From NCBI GenBank assembly GCA_030015575.1, contig JASDDO010000016.1, positions 175,768,815 to 175,832,814 of the forward strand: 64,000 nt of DNA, read 5' to 3'. Shown here in pieces: positions 19,881-32,424 of the stretch. The notes beneath the pieces are model-generated. The model searched no databases. It was given only the letters and a program-made list of their open reading frames with translations, and had not been told where the DNA came from. A program made the translations under genes and the position numbers. Position 1 is the first letter of the stretch; every line of letters starts with the position of its first letter. Source of the stretch: Agapanthus africanus (taxonomy: Eukaryota > Streptophyta > Magnoliopsida > Asparagales > Amaryllidaceae).

Positions 19881-22690
19881 ACTAACAGTACCGTACGTAT
19901 GTTCCGCGGAATATTTACGATACGATACTCCACTTAAGAAACCTTAGGATGTACATATCTTGAGATCTTTGATACTATTCGTTCCTATGATCATGTATCC
20001 ATTTGGGATATGATGAATCCTTTCTTTCATGTGATTTAACTTCATCGATACCTCCTTGAGGTTCCTGTCACCATGGTTTGAGCGCAGATTGAGCTGCTGC
20101 TGGTGTTTCGGTCAGGGCGAGCTCGTCATGGACGAGGACTGACCATTGTTGTTTTCTGGTGACATAGGGACGTGTAGGTATAGTGTTGTGTTGTGATCTC
20201 TTGTTTGAGGCGAGTGTTCGGTTTTGCACCGGATGATCGGACCATTGATAGAGGCTATCGGATTGAGAGGACTGTTGATGTACAGCATACCTCAGAGATC
20301 GTGATGTTGTCTACTGTGCAGACAGATGACCCAGCTGTTGCTGAGATTGATGGGATGTCGTTTCCAGTATTTGTGAGCTGAAACTGCTGGAGCTTTCACG
20401 CAGAGATGTGACAGGAGATAGCTAGTCTATCTCGAGTGGAGTGACGGATATGATTCTCCAGATTTGATGTGCCGATGCAGGCTCAGTTGAGTTGAAGTAT
20501 TCCAGTTGAGGAATCTTATTTGGATCTACAGTAGATCGATTAAGAGAGGACGTGGATCGTCAGATGCTCCGATGTGAGATCGGTAAGTTGACCAGTTTAG
20601 GATAGAAGGACCTCACCCAGATGCGTTGTGGGTTGATCGAGAACGGATGAATAAAGTCTATTCCTCCGATAAATTGGAAAAGTTCCCGAGGACGTGTAAG
20701 GCTAGATATCTTCTACAGAGTGGTGAAGATACCGAGTTCGTGATTTCGAGTCCATGTGAGAGACTCCAGATTGATTGTAGCCGAGAGCGAATTGCAATAT
20801 GCAGATAGCAAGAGATGACGTCGAGGTAGACGATAATAAAGATGAGTGGAACAAGAGGTTCGTGAGAGATGTTAACGAGCGGTTGTTACGCTCCATTGGT
20901 GCCAAAGGATTGATACGTGTGCAGAGGTGTTAGATACAGCCAAATTTCATAGGAAAGTTGTGCTGAGGACACAGCTATCCGGTTATGAGAAAAGAGTTAC
21001 GCAAGAGTGCCAACCTTCATATAGTTCGGCATAGGCGAGATCGGAAGAAGCAATGAGCAGGTTCTTTCCAGGACACCGCAGTGATAGAGATTTGCACCCA
21101 GGGTCAGTTATAGCGTACGTATTCAGAGGGCCAGATGTCGCCGTCAGTAATGTGCCGTTTGAGAATGGTCATGTTGATTGGCCAAACGAAGTTCAAAGGA
21201 GTTCCAGAGCGGGACTGTTCTGTTAGTATACCTGACTAGGCCAACGATCAGAAAGATTGCGAGATTGATAGTTCAGAGAGGAACAAGGAACCCAGAGACC
21301 GGAGATGCCAGACCGTGAGCAGGAGGAAAGTAGATGATCTTGCTCTGCCGAGTTTGGACGCACCGGCATATTTTTCGACATTGTAGGAGGTGTACTTCGA
21401 TGTCAGTTATCGTGATTTGTGTTTTGTGATCCGAGTATCACACTGTTATCGCTTGGATTTGAGTTTCGATAATTGGGTTTCATGATTTATATTTTGTGCA
21501 CCATAGTTGCACCTATTGGAGATTTATATTTCGTGCATTGTTGCACCAGCTTGATATTTTCGTGCATTGGTTGCACCGGAATTGTATTTCGTGCATTGGT
21601 TGCACCGGAATTGTATTTCGTGTGTTGTTGCTCCAGATTGATGTTTTCGTGAGCGTCTGCACTTGATGTTCGTTATCGTGCATACTGTTGCACTGGATGT
21701 TTTATATGGGCCAGACACACTTGATTTGGATTTTCGCGTATATTGGGCGCAGGATGTGAGATTTTGTGCACACCGGATGCACTTGATGAGATTTTTATTC
21801 GCGCATGTTGGATGCACTTGATAGAGACTTCATTCGTGCATGGTTGTTGCGCTTGGTTTAGATTTTCATGCACTATAGATGCATTTGATGTTGTTGTCGT
21901 GCACACCTGTTGCACTGGACAGATGCTTTCGTGCACACCTGTTGCACTTAGTTTTGCTTTTGAGCATATTTATGGCAATTATGTTGGATTGGATTTCCGT
22001 GCGCACCAGACGCATGTGATGTTGGATGCTATATTATTTATGAGTTTTAAGGCTGATTTTATTTATGAGTTTTGCGTTTTGATGATGGATGCTATATTAT
22101 AAAGTAGCCGAGCAGGATTGGTCTGGGGACAGTACCTGAGTACTTTTGCATTCATAAAAATTTACCAAAGGTTTTCTAAGAGGGGCTATAGTCTCACTAT
22201 TTCGTACGTGTCAGCGAATGGTACGAAATTTTATAAAGAGATCCTTCTGTGATTTTTCATAAAGGCGGGACGTATAAATTGAGCTAAACATATATAAGTA
22301 TATATTTATTACTTTACAAATGATCGTCCGCCACTTGTGCCGTGAGCTACACATAGCACGAAAATTTGAGAAAAATTTGGCATGAGTTATTCAGCATTTT
22401 AAAATGGTTTTACAAAGATGTGTTCTTTATACGTATTATGATTTGACTAGTACATTTGGATTCCAGTAGTGGAATTCGAGATTCGTATTTCCACCGATGA
22501 TTGCGGGATCCTTGATGGAGTTTGATTTTGAGTTTCGTACTCGTTTTCTTGCGCACAGGATGCGCTATGATATTTCTATGTCTTCCGTGATTTGGAAACC
22601 CCCTTGATTTGAGTTGATTATTGAAATGTTTTAGTATTTGGGGAGTTAAATTTTAAATTCGAGGACCGAATTTCTTTAAGGGGGGAAGAA
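19881..22690 (+). other. Non-coding internal region of G
   Basis: The region is 2.8 kb without gag or pol motifs. A block shared with F and B (TATGTTCCGCGGAATATTTACGA region, ~19900) opens it. The leader hairpin lies at 20110-20144. The stretch 20200-21480 resembles B's interior (compare CCTCCGATAAATTGG at about 20663 with CCTCCGACGAATT at 30200). The hairpin array (21496-22014), GGGGACAGTACCTGAG (~22122) and the polypurine tract (22678-22690) follow. Confidence 0.8.
21496..22014 (+). repeat. Array of GTGCA...TGCAC hairpins (G)
   Basis: About 14-16 units with a 35-45 bp period. Examples are GTGCACCATAGTTGCAC, two near-identical GTGCATTGGTTGCACCGGAA units in a row (about 21570-21620), GTGCACACCTGTTGCAC twice near 21900-21950, and a final GTGCGCACCAGACGCA. 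Local unit duplication is evident. Period, core and position before the polypurine tract match F and B. Confidence 0.82.
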
Positions 22691-23358
22691 TGTAACAATT
22701 CAAAAATATAAAATATTATTTTTGGAAATTTAATATTAAAATAATATATTTGCGAAAACTATTCGATTTGCGAATAGGGATTTTTCTTAAAATGGTATAA
22801 GTATATACCAATATTTGGGAATTAATCGGAGATTAAAATAATTTATTTATTTTAATGATATTTATCGGATTTTGGATAAAATCCGTGTTTTTACATGTTT
22901 CATGATTTTGCACCATGTCTTGTGTATGTGTGCATGTGTGTGTTTGTGAGTTAGTGAGAAAGAGAATGAGAAAAGAATAGAAAGGAAAAAAAAAGAGAAT
23001 GGAAAGAGAAAAGAAATGAGAAGAGTGTGTGTGTGTGAATGGAGTTATGTATGAAAAACAAAAGAGATTGAGATATTTGTTAAGGGGTGAGTATAGGGGG
23101 ATATTTAGTGTGAGAGAGTGAGAATAAGTGAGATTTGGCTTCCCCGTTTCCTTCATTCCCATTTCTTTCTTCATCTTATTCATGTTCTCCAATTCCTCAT
23201 TACCTCAATGCACAATCTCAAATCCTATGCCAAAACCCTATGCACCCTTCATCAAAAACATGCACACATCCATTTTAAACCCTTAGAACCTATCAATTTC
23301 GGATTTTGAAGACTTTGGGCAACTCAAGAAGTTTCTTAGGTTGCAATTAACGTAATCC
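22691..23358 (+). repeat. 3' LTR of G, first part
   Basis: Starts TGTAACAATTC directly after the purine tract. It is AT-rich, then purine-rich (about 22960-23020) with a GTGTGTGTGTG patch, then pyrimidine-rich. This base pattern matches the first part of the F and B LTRs. It ends at AATCC (23354-23358), B's target duplication. Confidence 0.85.
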
Positions 23359-26231
23359 TATAACATTTTGAAATATTTTAGATAATTAATTATTTTATTT
23401 ATTTAATTAAAACATTTATTTTATTTAGGTTGTAATAAAAAAGTCTTTTAAAATGTGGTAGAATAGATTTGTAAAGAAATAGTTTGTTTTATAATAATAA
23501 GTATCTTGAGGGGTTTTGTGAAAAGTTCAATTAATTGTGGAATTTGGAATTTGGTGGGGGGGTTATGTGTAAGAGGGTAAAGGCCATGGTTAAGACTAAG
23601 TTGGACCTCACACACACCACAACTCAAGTAAACCTAGTAACCCCACCTCCTACTTGCATGAATTGCACACCCCTTATTCTTGGTGACACCTCCCCCTTTC
23701 ACCCTCACTCTTTTCCTTATCTTACACCATTGTTCAGTTCATAAAATCAGAAGTTTAAAGAAAAGGGAAGAGAAAGAAAACATTTAGAACTCACAAAAGA
23801 AAACAAGAATGAGTGAAGAGAAGAGCTAAGTGCTAAGACTTCACCATCACTCTCAAGCTAAGATCCTTGAGTTTGTGCTTCTTAGAGGGAGTTTTCCAGT
23901 GATCTTTCTGTAGGTATAATCCTTGAACCCTGTAGGACTTTAGTTCTGAAACTGTTTTAGTTTAGAAATCAAATATCGTAATATCGTATTTTAGGAAAAA
24001 TTTAGCTCTGTTTGAATCTGCTATAGTTTAGTTGATAAATAAATTAATCAAACAACAACATAATCTTATAGACTAGACCAAGAATAAACCATAGGAAAAC
24101 GACCCATGCTGCTCGGATTTTGGCCGGCGACCATCACAAAAATTCCGAGCTCGCAGGACTTTTGAGGGAGTTAGGTGTTGTGGGTTTTTGGGTATCTCTC
24201 TGTAGGTGTTTAGGTATGTTTGGTATTGTTTAATTAAGTTAATTTTTCAGTAGGTTAAATCTGTAAACTAATATCAGTTTGGGGAAAAGTTCTATATACG
24301 ACACGTAGCATGTTTAGTTGTGCAGTGTCATAAACTAGGATTTTGTGATAATTTAGCTACTGTATTTGAATCTGTAACCACTAGGTGTAATCACTAGAAA
24401 ATCAAGCAAGACTAAAAGTATAATGAGATTACTAGGAGGCACCACTTAAAACACAAACCCCAAATTCCACACTTGGTCCAGCGATCAACCCTAGGTCCGG
24501 CGACCTCGGCCCCCTTGTGTCCTTTCGTGTTGGTTTTTCTTCTTTGGCCTATTTTGGATAGATTATAGTCTCTAGTATTGTTTGTGTTATCTAAATATTT
24601 ACACAGTAAAATTTGGGAACGTTTTAGTATTGGTTTTATCAAATTTCTGATATTTACGATACGGAGTTTTCGTATTTTGATGCCGCAGCTGAACCGTTAA
24701 CGTTTGTACGTTAACGACGGATTATATTGACGTTTTTGGGTTAAGTATACTGTAGGTTTTAACCTATGGATGCCTATCTCATTGTTTTGGTTTTCAATAT
24801 GATATTTACGCCGATCTTTTATAAATACGATTTTAGGTACACTTTCGAGGATTTCCGAGACGAAGTTGGCGATATAGCAGCGTGGAATTCAGCAAGCTCA
24901 TCAAGTTGGTGAGTAGATTTACATATACTGGGGAAGTCGGGTGGATGGAATATAGCACCCCCGCAACCTTAAAATAGTATTATGATATCTAGTTAGTTTA
25001 GTATTTATTCAGAATATTTATATAGTATCGTATCTAGTATGTCCTTCAATTACATATTGTTTCATGCATAGTTTTAGATGAGATACAGTGATACGATATG
25101 GATATGGTTTGGTGGAATTGTACGAGAGATCATGCCATACTTGAGATGATACCGATACAGTGATATGATATGGATATGGTTTGATGGATTTGTACGAGGG
25201 ATCATGCCATACTTGAGACGATACAGATACAATGATATGATGAGATTTTATACAAGAAATTATACGTATTGGAAATGATGAAACTCGTATGCTGAATCAT
25301 AGCCAAATTATCCTTTGACTCGTAGAGTTAGATTATATTCCGTTTTAGGATATAATACTTGTGTGAGCTATATTCTTTTAAAAACTACGATTTGTTTGTA
25401 TTTTAATAAAATACAAGGATGCGGTGCCAATTTCCAAAACGAATATCTATTTTAATCTAGGGCAGCTTACTTATTTCAAACTCAACGTTACGTTTCAATT
25501 CTAAAGATAATGGTATAGCTCATAGCAAGTAATTACAATAGTTACGCTTATATTACTTTACATGTTTGCATTATATTATCGATGTTATCCGTTTTTGCGA
25601 CACGAACACTCTGATAAAATACTGTACAAATACCAATGAGTACTATGCTGCACAAGCACGTAAATATATGTTACACTACACCTTATTGGTACTGCCATGT
25701 CACCATAGAGCCATTTTGTTATATATGTGTTAAATATAAATAGGTTGTTACACCGTAGAACACTTGCACAAATACTAATGATTGCCATGTTGCACGAGCA
25801 CAGACGCGTATGCTACACTACACATCATTAGTAGTGTCATGACACAGTAGAATTGAGGTCATTATGCCTATGTGATATAATTATGTAGTCTTTCTTTATT
25901 TCTGTTGTAAATTACGAATATTAGTACTATAGATGTTGTATTTGATTCTTATGGTTTTTTTGGGTATTTTACTCCTGATGATATATATCGGTGGTATGGG
26001 ACACTGTTATATATGTATATATAATATATCATCGTTATAACCTATGCAAATATTCTTGTTCCTTATTTTATATTTGATATGATGAATTAAACGTCCACCA
26101 TGAGTTTTGTGTTTTCTGATTTTATTCCGAACCGAGTTGGTGGTCATACGGTTGCGGATTTACGAGTTATCCAGACTGAGTCGGGGGGCATACAGTTGGA
26201 TACATGGTGGACCCGGTCGAGACCCAGGGGC
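23359..26231 (+). repeat. 5' LTR of B, part before solo LTR I
   Basis: The start aligns with TGTAACATTTTGAAATATT at 42296. It holds a GGCCGGCGA...TTCCGAGCTCG block (~24122), the exon-like block 24837-24908 with GTGAGTAG, two near-identical ~60-bp repeats with GATATGGATATGGTTTG (25093 and 25160), two repeats with CACTAC near 25670 and 25815, and the 10-bp arms GTCCACCATG (26093) and CATGGTGGAC (26203). No gene is seen. Confidence 0.88.
24837..24908 (+). promoter_or_regulatory. Exon-like block with splice-donor motif in the 5' LTR of B
   Basis: A 72-nt block between ATTTTAG and GTGAGTAG, followed by GGGGAAGTCGGGTGGATGG and TAGCACCCCCGCAA. It is equivalent to 8087-8156 in F and 47004-47067 in G. 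Its sequence is only partly alike between elements (GATTTCCGAGACGA is shared by B and, nearly, G) while both borders are fixed. Confidence 0.6.
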
Positions 26232-28315
26232 TGTAAGTCCACGTTACCCGTCCCCGGTTCTTTGGGGTTGCGGAAATGGTGAATAACGATTTTTCTTTGG
26301 GGGTAACATGGACTCAAAAACGGATCTTTGCTAAACAAACTATCTAACAACCTAACTAAGAGTTTAGCTACTAGGTTAGGGGTTATACCTAAACTTGAGC
26401 TCCTTCTCTTCAACTCCTTGTGGTGGTCGGATCGGCCTCACCTCATCGTCTCCTTGTGCCGAAGATGGATCCACCCGAAAGCTTCTACCTTTGGCTCCAA
26501 CCTCAATCTAGAGGAAACTAAAATCCTTGGCTTACTAGACCTTGGACCTTAGGATGAGTAGAGAAGTGTTTTAGGGTTTTATCTCTATGGTTCTTGCTTC
26601 TCAACACATGAGACAATAGAACCATGAACTAGAGAGAGAGCAAGAGGAAGAGTGAGAGCTTGAGGATGAGAGAGAATGAGAATGATAGATTGAAGAAGAC
26701 TTTTCCCGCCATCCTCTCATAACACAAAAATAATCATAACAATAATAGTAATTGAGTATTATGTGATTGCTCATATCATATCAAATGGCAATATCATTTC
26801 ATGCACTCATTTTGTAAAGTATAACAAGTAAGCAAAAGTCTTTTCCATGAAATGATAGCCATTTTAATGATGATGGTCAACAAGTCCAACCTAGTCAACC
26901 GGTCAACAAAGTCAACAAGTCAACAAAGTCAACAAGTCAACAAAACCATGGCACAATAATACTTAATTAATATTATCATTAATCATATTTCTAATTCTCA
27001 TTAGGGTTTAGCAAAAGTCAACAGTCAACAACCCTAATGAGAATCCTCTGCCTCTGTCTCTGTCAACCGTGCATACACACCCGCATCCGCGTTCCGAGGA
27101 ACACGAATACAAACGAGATAAAACCAATCCCAAAACGTATACTAGGATCTTGCTTAAACCAAAGCCCGCTAGTAAAAACTGCCCGGACACTAAACGTGCA
27201 CAAGTGCACGGATGTGACCGAACCCTGTCGCAAAACCATGCGACCTCTGCTCTTTTGCCTAAAGGCGAATAGCTCTCTGTGTGACTCGACACTACGCTGG
27301 CAGTGGGTTTAACCACAGACCGCAAGCGGCACTAGCTGTGCGTAACGGCCCCCGAGGTAGAAGCCGATAAGAAGACGGATGAGGTGAAACCCATCTAAAC
27401 TCCTACTGAGCCTGAATGTGACAATCTCCGTACAGTCCGGTCTGTTCATCTGAGAATATCGCATGGGGGGCCTAGGTGGGCGGTAAACGTCAGTCCCTTA
27501 ATAGCGGTACAAGTCATGTCAGAGTGTAGCCCAGAACACCCTGAGATAACACTGGAAACCTACCAGTATATCTCGCTTGCCCTGGCCAGGGACTTTGTGT
27601 AATGGCTCTCCTAGACACAGCGCGATATCAACCCCCCAATACCGGGAGAGACGAATCATGTCTAACCGTCACTGCCTCCAAGTGCTTCGGGACTGCACCC
27701 AACTACTACCTGTTTGCACGACTCCTTTGAGCCGTGGTAGGGTAGTAATCAAAGTACAGTGGGAACACACTCGAGGCGAAGTGACAGTATCAAGTCAGCG
27801 GACTAAGCTGTACTCATGTCACCTGGGAACTGATAACCGACGATAGGTATAGTACCAACCAACAGTTCCCGACGAGTCCTGTCCACTGTACTCGTAATTT
27901 AACGAGCACCCGCATACTATCTCAAGTACGACGTACTGACGGCTGTGGGACAGACCGTCTCCCATGCTGGGATGAGAAGCGCATACGCTAGTCTACTCCG
28001 GAGTATCGATGCCCTGTCTCGATAGTCCTACGATTAGGGACCTGTATAAGGATGTGCTTGTGGATTACCCAGCCCCCACGAGTGTGACCGCCATCACAAC
28101 GCTGGTAATCAATCAAAGATCCTAAGAGCTCCACTAATGTGTATAGGTGATATACTAAAAGAAACACATGTACACATTAAAGTAGAAACAAACCAACTAG
28201 CATACTACTATTTTGAGCAAGATTATCTATACAACTGTGAATATCCCAAGCTTCCATTAAGTAATATACAAACTAATATGATACAGTAATGGCCTCTAGG
28301 ACATATACACTAACA
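26232..28315 (-). mobile_element. Solo Copia LTR I (reverse orientation, C-type)
   Basis: Flanked by GGGGC on both sides (26227-26231, 28316-28320), and B's LTR text resumes exactly after it. Read on the minus strand it opens TGTTAGTGTATATGTCC and closes GGACTTACA, like the LTRs of C. It is about 2.08 kb with no internal region, the usual outcome of recombination between the two LTRs of one element. It carries a short GTCAACAA tandem stretch at about 26877-26945. Its central part matches C's LTR blocks (for example CGGAGTATCGATGCCCTGTC). Confidence 0.88.
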
Positions 28316-28320
28316 GGGGC

Positions 28321-29374
28321 AGGATAGCCGCATTTTAGGCGGGGAGACTAACGATGATACTCGATTCCGGAGATAGAGATAAGCACGACAGATATTCAGG
28401 AAATACTGACCGGAGTTCGATGGGCACGGCGGATATCCAGGGGATACTGGCCGGGCCAGGGATATCGGGTGGCGATCATCTGTTGAGATGGTGTCAACGT
28501 ATGTGCATTTACGTGTTTGAATTTTCGGATGTCGATACTGGACATCCATTTATATTGATATAATTTCTATCATGAGGTACACAGTTAGATTTCAGTTATT
28601 GTAGTTGACCAGGACTGATCCAAGGGACAGTACCTATACATATTATACCTTCTACTTAGGGTTGCATGACAGATAGTGTTGCATTATCATACACATGTAT
28701 ATCATATTAGATTAGTACAGATTATGGTAGTACTATACTTATGACCTAGGTATCGTCATGAATTTCGATTTCTACCTTTAGATGTACTTTTATTCATTGA
28801 GTTGGCAATTCATCCCCGTTGTGCAACAGTTTCTTGCAGGTTTCACCGCTTGGATTAACAGCGGCATGGGCACCCATTTTTTTCGATGACTAATTGGTAA
28901 GTGGGTTATTATTGTATCGTACTGACTCTTGATTATTCATATATTCTTGTATCTAGTGGAAACTCCATCAAACTTAGAAATGGTATATTGTGGACTTAGA
29001 AGCGAGGCTTAAAGTGGGTGAGGTCGTACTCTTTAGAGTCGACTTCTAGCAGGGTTTGCTTGGCTGCTCCGTCATTTGGATGGAAAAGCAAGCTCCCGTT
29101 GGGATGCTATTTTACTATTGTAGTTGTATCGGGTTTTTATGTAGTATTTTCAAAGAAGGTGCTGCCAGATTTCAAAATGTCATAGATGCTTTTCAAACAT
29201 ACTTAGTTAAATTTAAATGTTATTTAAACTGATTTCATCTGATGACTATTTTAAACTCACCTCCAATATTTTAAAGGGTTTAGATTCCGGGTTTCGTCTT
29301 ACTTGAACCGCGTCGACGTCTTTAGATGTCACGTGATTCAAGTGCCGGTCACGTGCCATATTTGGGTCGTGGCA
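28321..29374 (+). repeat. 5' LTR of B, part after solo LTR I
   Basis: Continues from AGGATAGCC, as the 3' LTR does at 45174. Contains GGGACAGTACCTATAC, the GAGTTGGCAATTC dyad with TTTCTTGCAG (acceptor-like, ends 28839), and the end TTTGGGTCGTGGCA. Confidence 0.88.
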
Positions 29375-30212
29375 AAGTTGGTATCAGAGCGTTTGGTTTA
29401 ACCATTGTTCGAGTCTAGGTTGGCTATATGGGATCTAGGCATGCACTCTTGTTACCTGGATTTAGCTTATAGGACGTAGACTTGACTTTGGGTGTCTTAT
29501 TCCCGAATTTTCGTTATATAGGATGACCTTTGTTGATGGAGTAGGTACTACTAAGTAGAGTGACGTACCATACATATGTTCCGCGGCATATTTACGATAT
29601 GATACTTCGCCTAAGATACCTTAGGATTTATATCTTGAGATCTTCCTTCTATTACTTCTGTTGATCTATCTTCTTCAGTGCTTGTTGATTGTTTCGGTCA
29701 CCATGTTTATGAGGGCCGAGAGAAATGCAGTTAGAGATACGGTCAGAGCAGACTTGTCTGGGACTAGGGCTGACCGGGGTGACTTTCCGATGATATAGAG
29801 ACACGTCGTTTATTCATATTTGATCGAGTTCTCATAGTGAACGAGTTTCTTCGGGATCCGCACCAAATGATAGAGTCAATGCTAGAGATCAGTCGGACTT
29901 GAGACGCGATGTTTTACCCTCTCCGAAGATCATGGTGTTGTGTACTGTTAAGACAGCGGTACCAATCATTGCTGAGATTATCGATAGGTTGCTTCCAGAG
30001 TTCATTAAGTTAAAGTTTGACGATATTAACAGTGTAGGTGATCAGCAGGATTCATAGCCGTTCAGATATGGGATGGTTATGATTTTTAATCCATAGTGGT
30101 GCTCTGATACGAGATCGGTGAAATTGATATACTTCTACAGATAGATCTTGCTCCAACTTGATACAAGTCGCTCGAGAAAAAGATCGTGCAGTAAGTTTTC
30201 CTCCGACGAATT
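29375..30212 (+). other. Internal region of B, left part
   Basis: Non-coding. It shares with F and G the TATGTTCCGCGGCATATTTA block (~29575) and the leader hairpin GGTCAG...CTGACC (29741-29775, inner arms AGAC/GTCT). It ends with GAATT (30208-30212), H's target duplication. Confidence 0.85.
29379..29390 (+). other. Primer binding site of B
   Basis: TGGTATCAGAGC after an AAGT spacer, as in F. Confidence 0.9.
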
Positions 30213-32410
30213 TGTTAGTTATGTATATTCCTAAGAGGCCATTGTTGTACATATGATGTATATTATAATAGATGCTTGGATATACATAGAGAGGACTTTC
30301 TTGCTCGTCATGATAGTATGCTATTTGGTTTCACTTTATCTTAACATGTTGACTTATATTAGTTTACTGTCTTACTCTCACATGTTGATAAAGCCTTTAG
30401 GATATGTACTCGACTACTGGGACTATGATGAGATCATACTAGTGGGGCCACGGTAGTCGATGAGTACATCTTATAACTGTTCCTAGTCGAGGGTGTGTCG
30501 AGACAGGGCATCGATACACCAGAGTAGACTAGCGTATACGCATCTTGACCCATATCATGGGCGATGGATGGTCCCATATCCATCGTTGTATGACATCAAG
30601 GATGGTGTACGGGTGCTCAGTGGAGACTGGGTACACTGGACGGACTCGTCGAGAACTCCCAGATGGTATTATACCTCACGTCAGATGGCAGTTCTCCAGT
30701 GACACTGGTACAGGATAGTCTGTAGACCCGAGATCGCCATAGAGTCTTGTGTGATTCCCACTGTGCTTTGATTTCCACCTTACCACGTCCAAGAAGGCGT
30801 GAAAAACGGTGGCTTTTGGGTGCAGTCCCGAATCACATGGAGGCAATGAGCGATAGGAGGGGATTCGTCTCTCCCGGTATAGGGAGGTGATGTTGTGCTG
30901 TGTTCGATTGGTTATAACTGGAAGTCCCTGGCTAGGGCTGATTTAGAGATTTACTGGTAAGTATTACCAGTAGTTTCTCGACCCGTTATGGGCCTCACAT
31001 CGACATGACTTATCGGTTACTGGGTCTGACATATACCACCCCAAGACTAGATATGCAACATATCAGATGAAGAGACCGGACTGTACGTGAGTGTTACTAA
31101 TTGGATTCACAGGAGAATGTACAGACTTGCTTATTGATCTTCTGATCGCTCAATACCTGGGTGGCCGTTACGTTTAGCTGACCACTTGCAGCTTGTGGGT
31201 GTTTGATATGATCATCACCTACTACCGGCGTATTGACGATTCTTTACAGTCATACACAGAGGTTTCTTGACTCAGGCAAAATGGAGTAGGGGCACATATG
31301 TGATATGTGCAGGACCAAGGATAATACGATATGAGATACCGTATTATATTCTCCCGATATTTTGATATGAGCCGGATCATCGGATCAAGTGTTGATTCGA
31401 TGAATCGGTACATGATATATTAGTCGGTTATATTTGATATAGCCGGATTGTCGGATCAAGTGTTGATTCGATAATTTAATGTATAATAATATATATGATA
31501 TATTGCATTACATTATCTAATATTGGCTCGCTTTATTGATTCATTTTCTCACCGGATAATACATTGATATATATGCGATATATGTTAATTGTATTATTTT
31601 CTTTTGTTACAAATATATTTTATATATATGATATATAATATTGTAACATGATATGATTACTAATGCAACATGTTTAGTGGAGATTAAACAAGGTTAGGGT
31701 TTGATTTGGGTTAGTTCTTTCTTGATGTTTCTAGAAGGTTTTCTTTTGTTTTGAGCTAAGATATTATGGTTGATATTTTCGTGACTCATTCTTTAACCCA
31801 ACCCAAACCCTTAGCCCTAGTTAAATCTCTACATAAGTTAACCTTGTCATTCTTGACCATGGTTACATTTGTAATCATATTAACCTTTCTTTATTCATCA
31901 CAAAAGGAATAATCCATTTATTCTTCTTCTTCTTCTTCCTTTGCTTTGAGAAAGCTTTCTAGGTTTTCTTTATGTGATGATTTAGTGTGAGAATTTGATA
32001 ATAAAAGAGAGCATAAATACTACTTCACCATCCTCATCTAATCTAGCTAATTAGATTAGGGTATTCACCTCATTAGAGAGAGAGAGCTTGTGTTATAGAA
32101 ACTTCGAGGTAGATCATCGGAGAAAAGGAAGACTACAAGCTAGCATGGATCATTCGGGTTGTGGATCCTCTCTTGAGTCCAGGAGATCGTGGGTCGCGGC
32201 GAAGGGACTTCTACTCGGAGCTTATGAAGTGAAGGAGCGGACTACAAAGGTTGTAATCCCTCACTCTTAGTTGTAAAGATGTGTACTTTCATGTGTAACC
32301 CTAATTATCTAGCAAAGATCCTAGCTTTGGGTTGTTCGGCACGTCTAAATTTTAAATCGGGTATGGTTGATGTCTTTTAGACCCTTGTATGAGTGCCTAG
32401 GAACCCAACG
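30213..32410 (+). repeat. 5' LTR of H
   Basis: Begins TGTTAGTTATGTATA, with CTAAGAGGCC just inside, and ends at the primer site. Contains two CAA-GTG-TTG hairpins (31378-31402, 31451-31471), dyads such as CACATATGTGATATGTG (about 31292), a TTCTTCTTCTTC tract near 31922, and an AGAGAGAGAG tract near 32075. Confidence 0.92.
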
Positions 32411-32411
32411 G

Positions 32412-32424
32412 TGGTATCAGAGCC
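32412..32424 (+). other. Primer binding site of H
   Basis: TGGTATCAGAGCC, complementary to initiator methionine tRNA, one base after the LTR end. Confidence 0.92.

Noticed and set aside
22833-23192. 119-codon minus-strand open frame, Phe/Leu/Ser-rich
   Set aside because: Produced by the purine-rich tract of the G LTR; low complexity.
26877-26945. GTCAACAA tandem stretch as a satellite or binding array
   Set aside because: Short, confined to solo LTR I, and best explained as simple-sequence slippage.
27008-27325. Cys/Val/Leu-rich open frames in both strands within solo LTR I
   Set aside because: LTR sequence with no counterpart frame in the LTRs of C; no domain.
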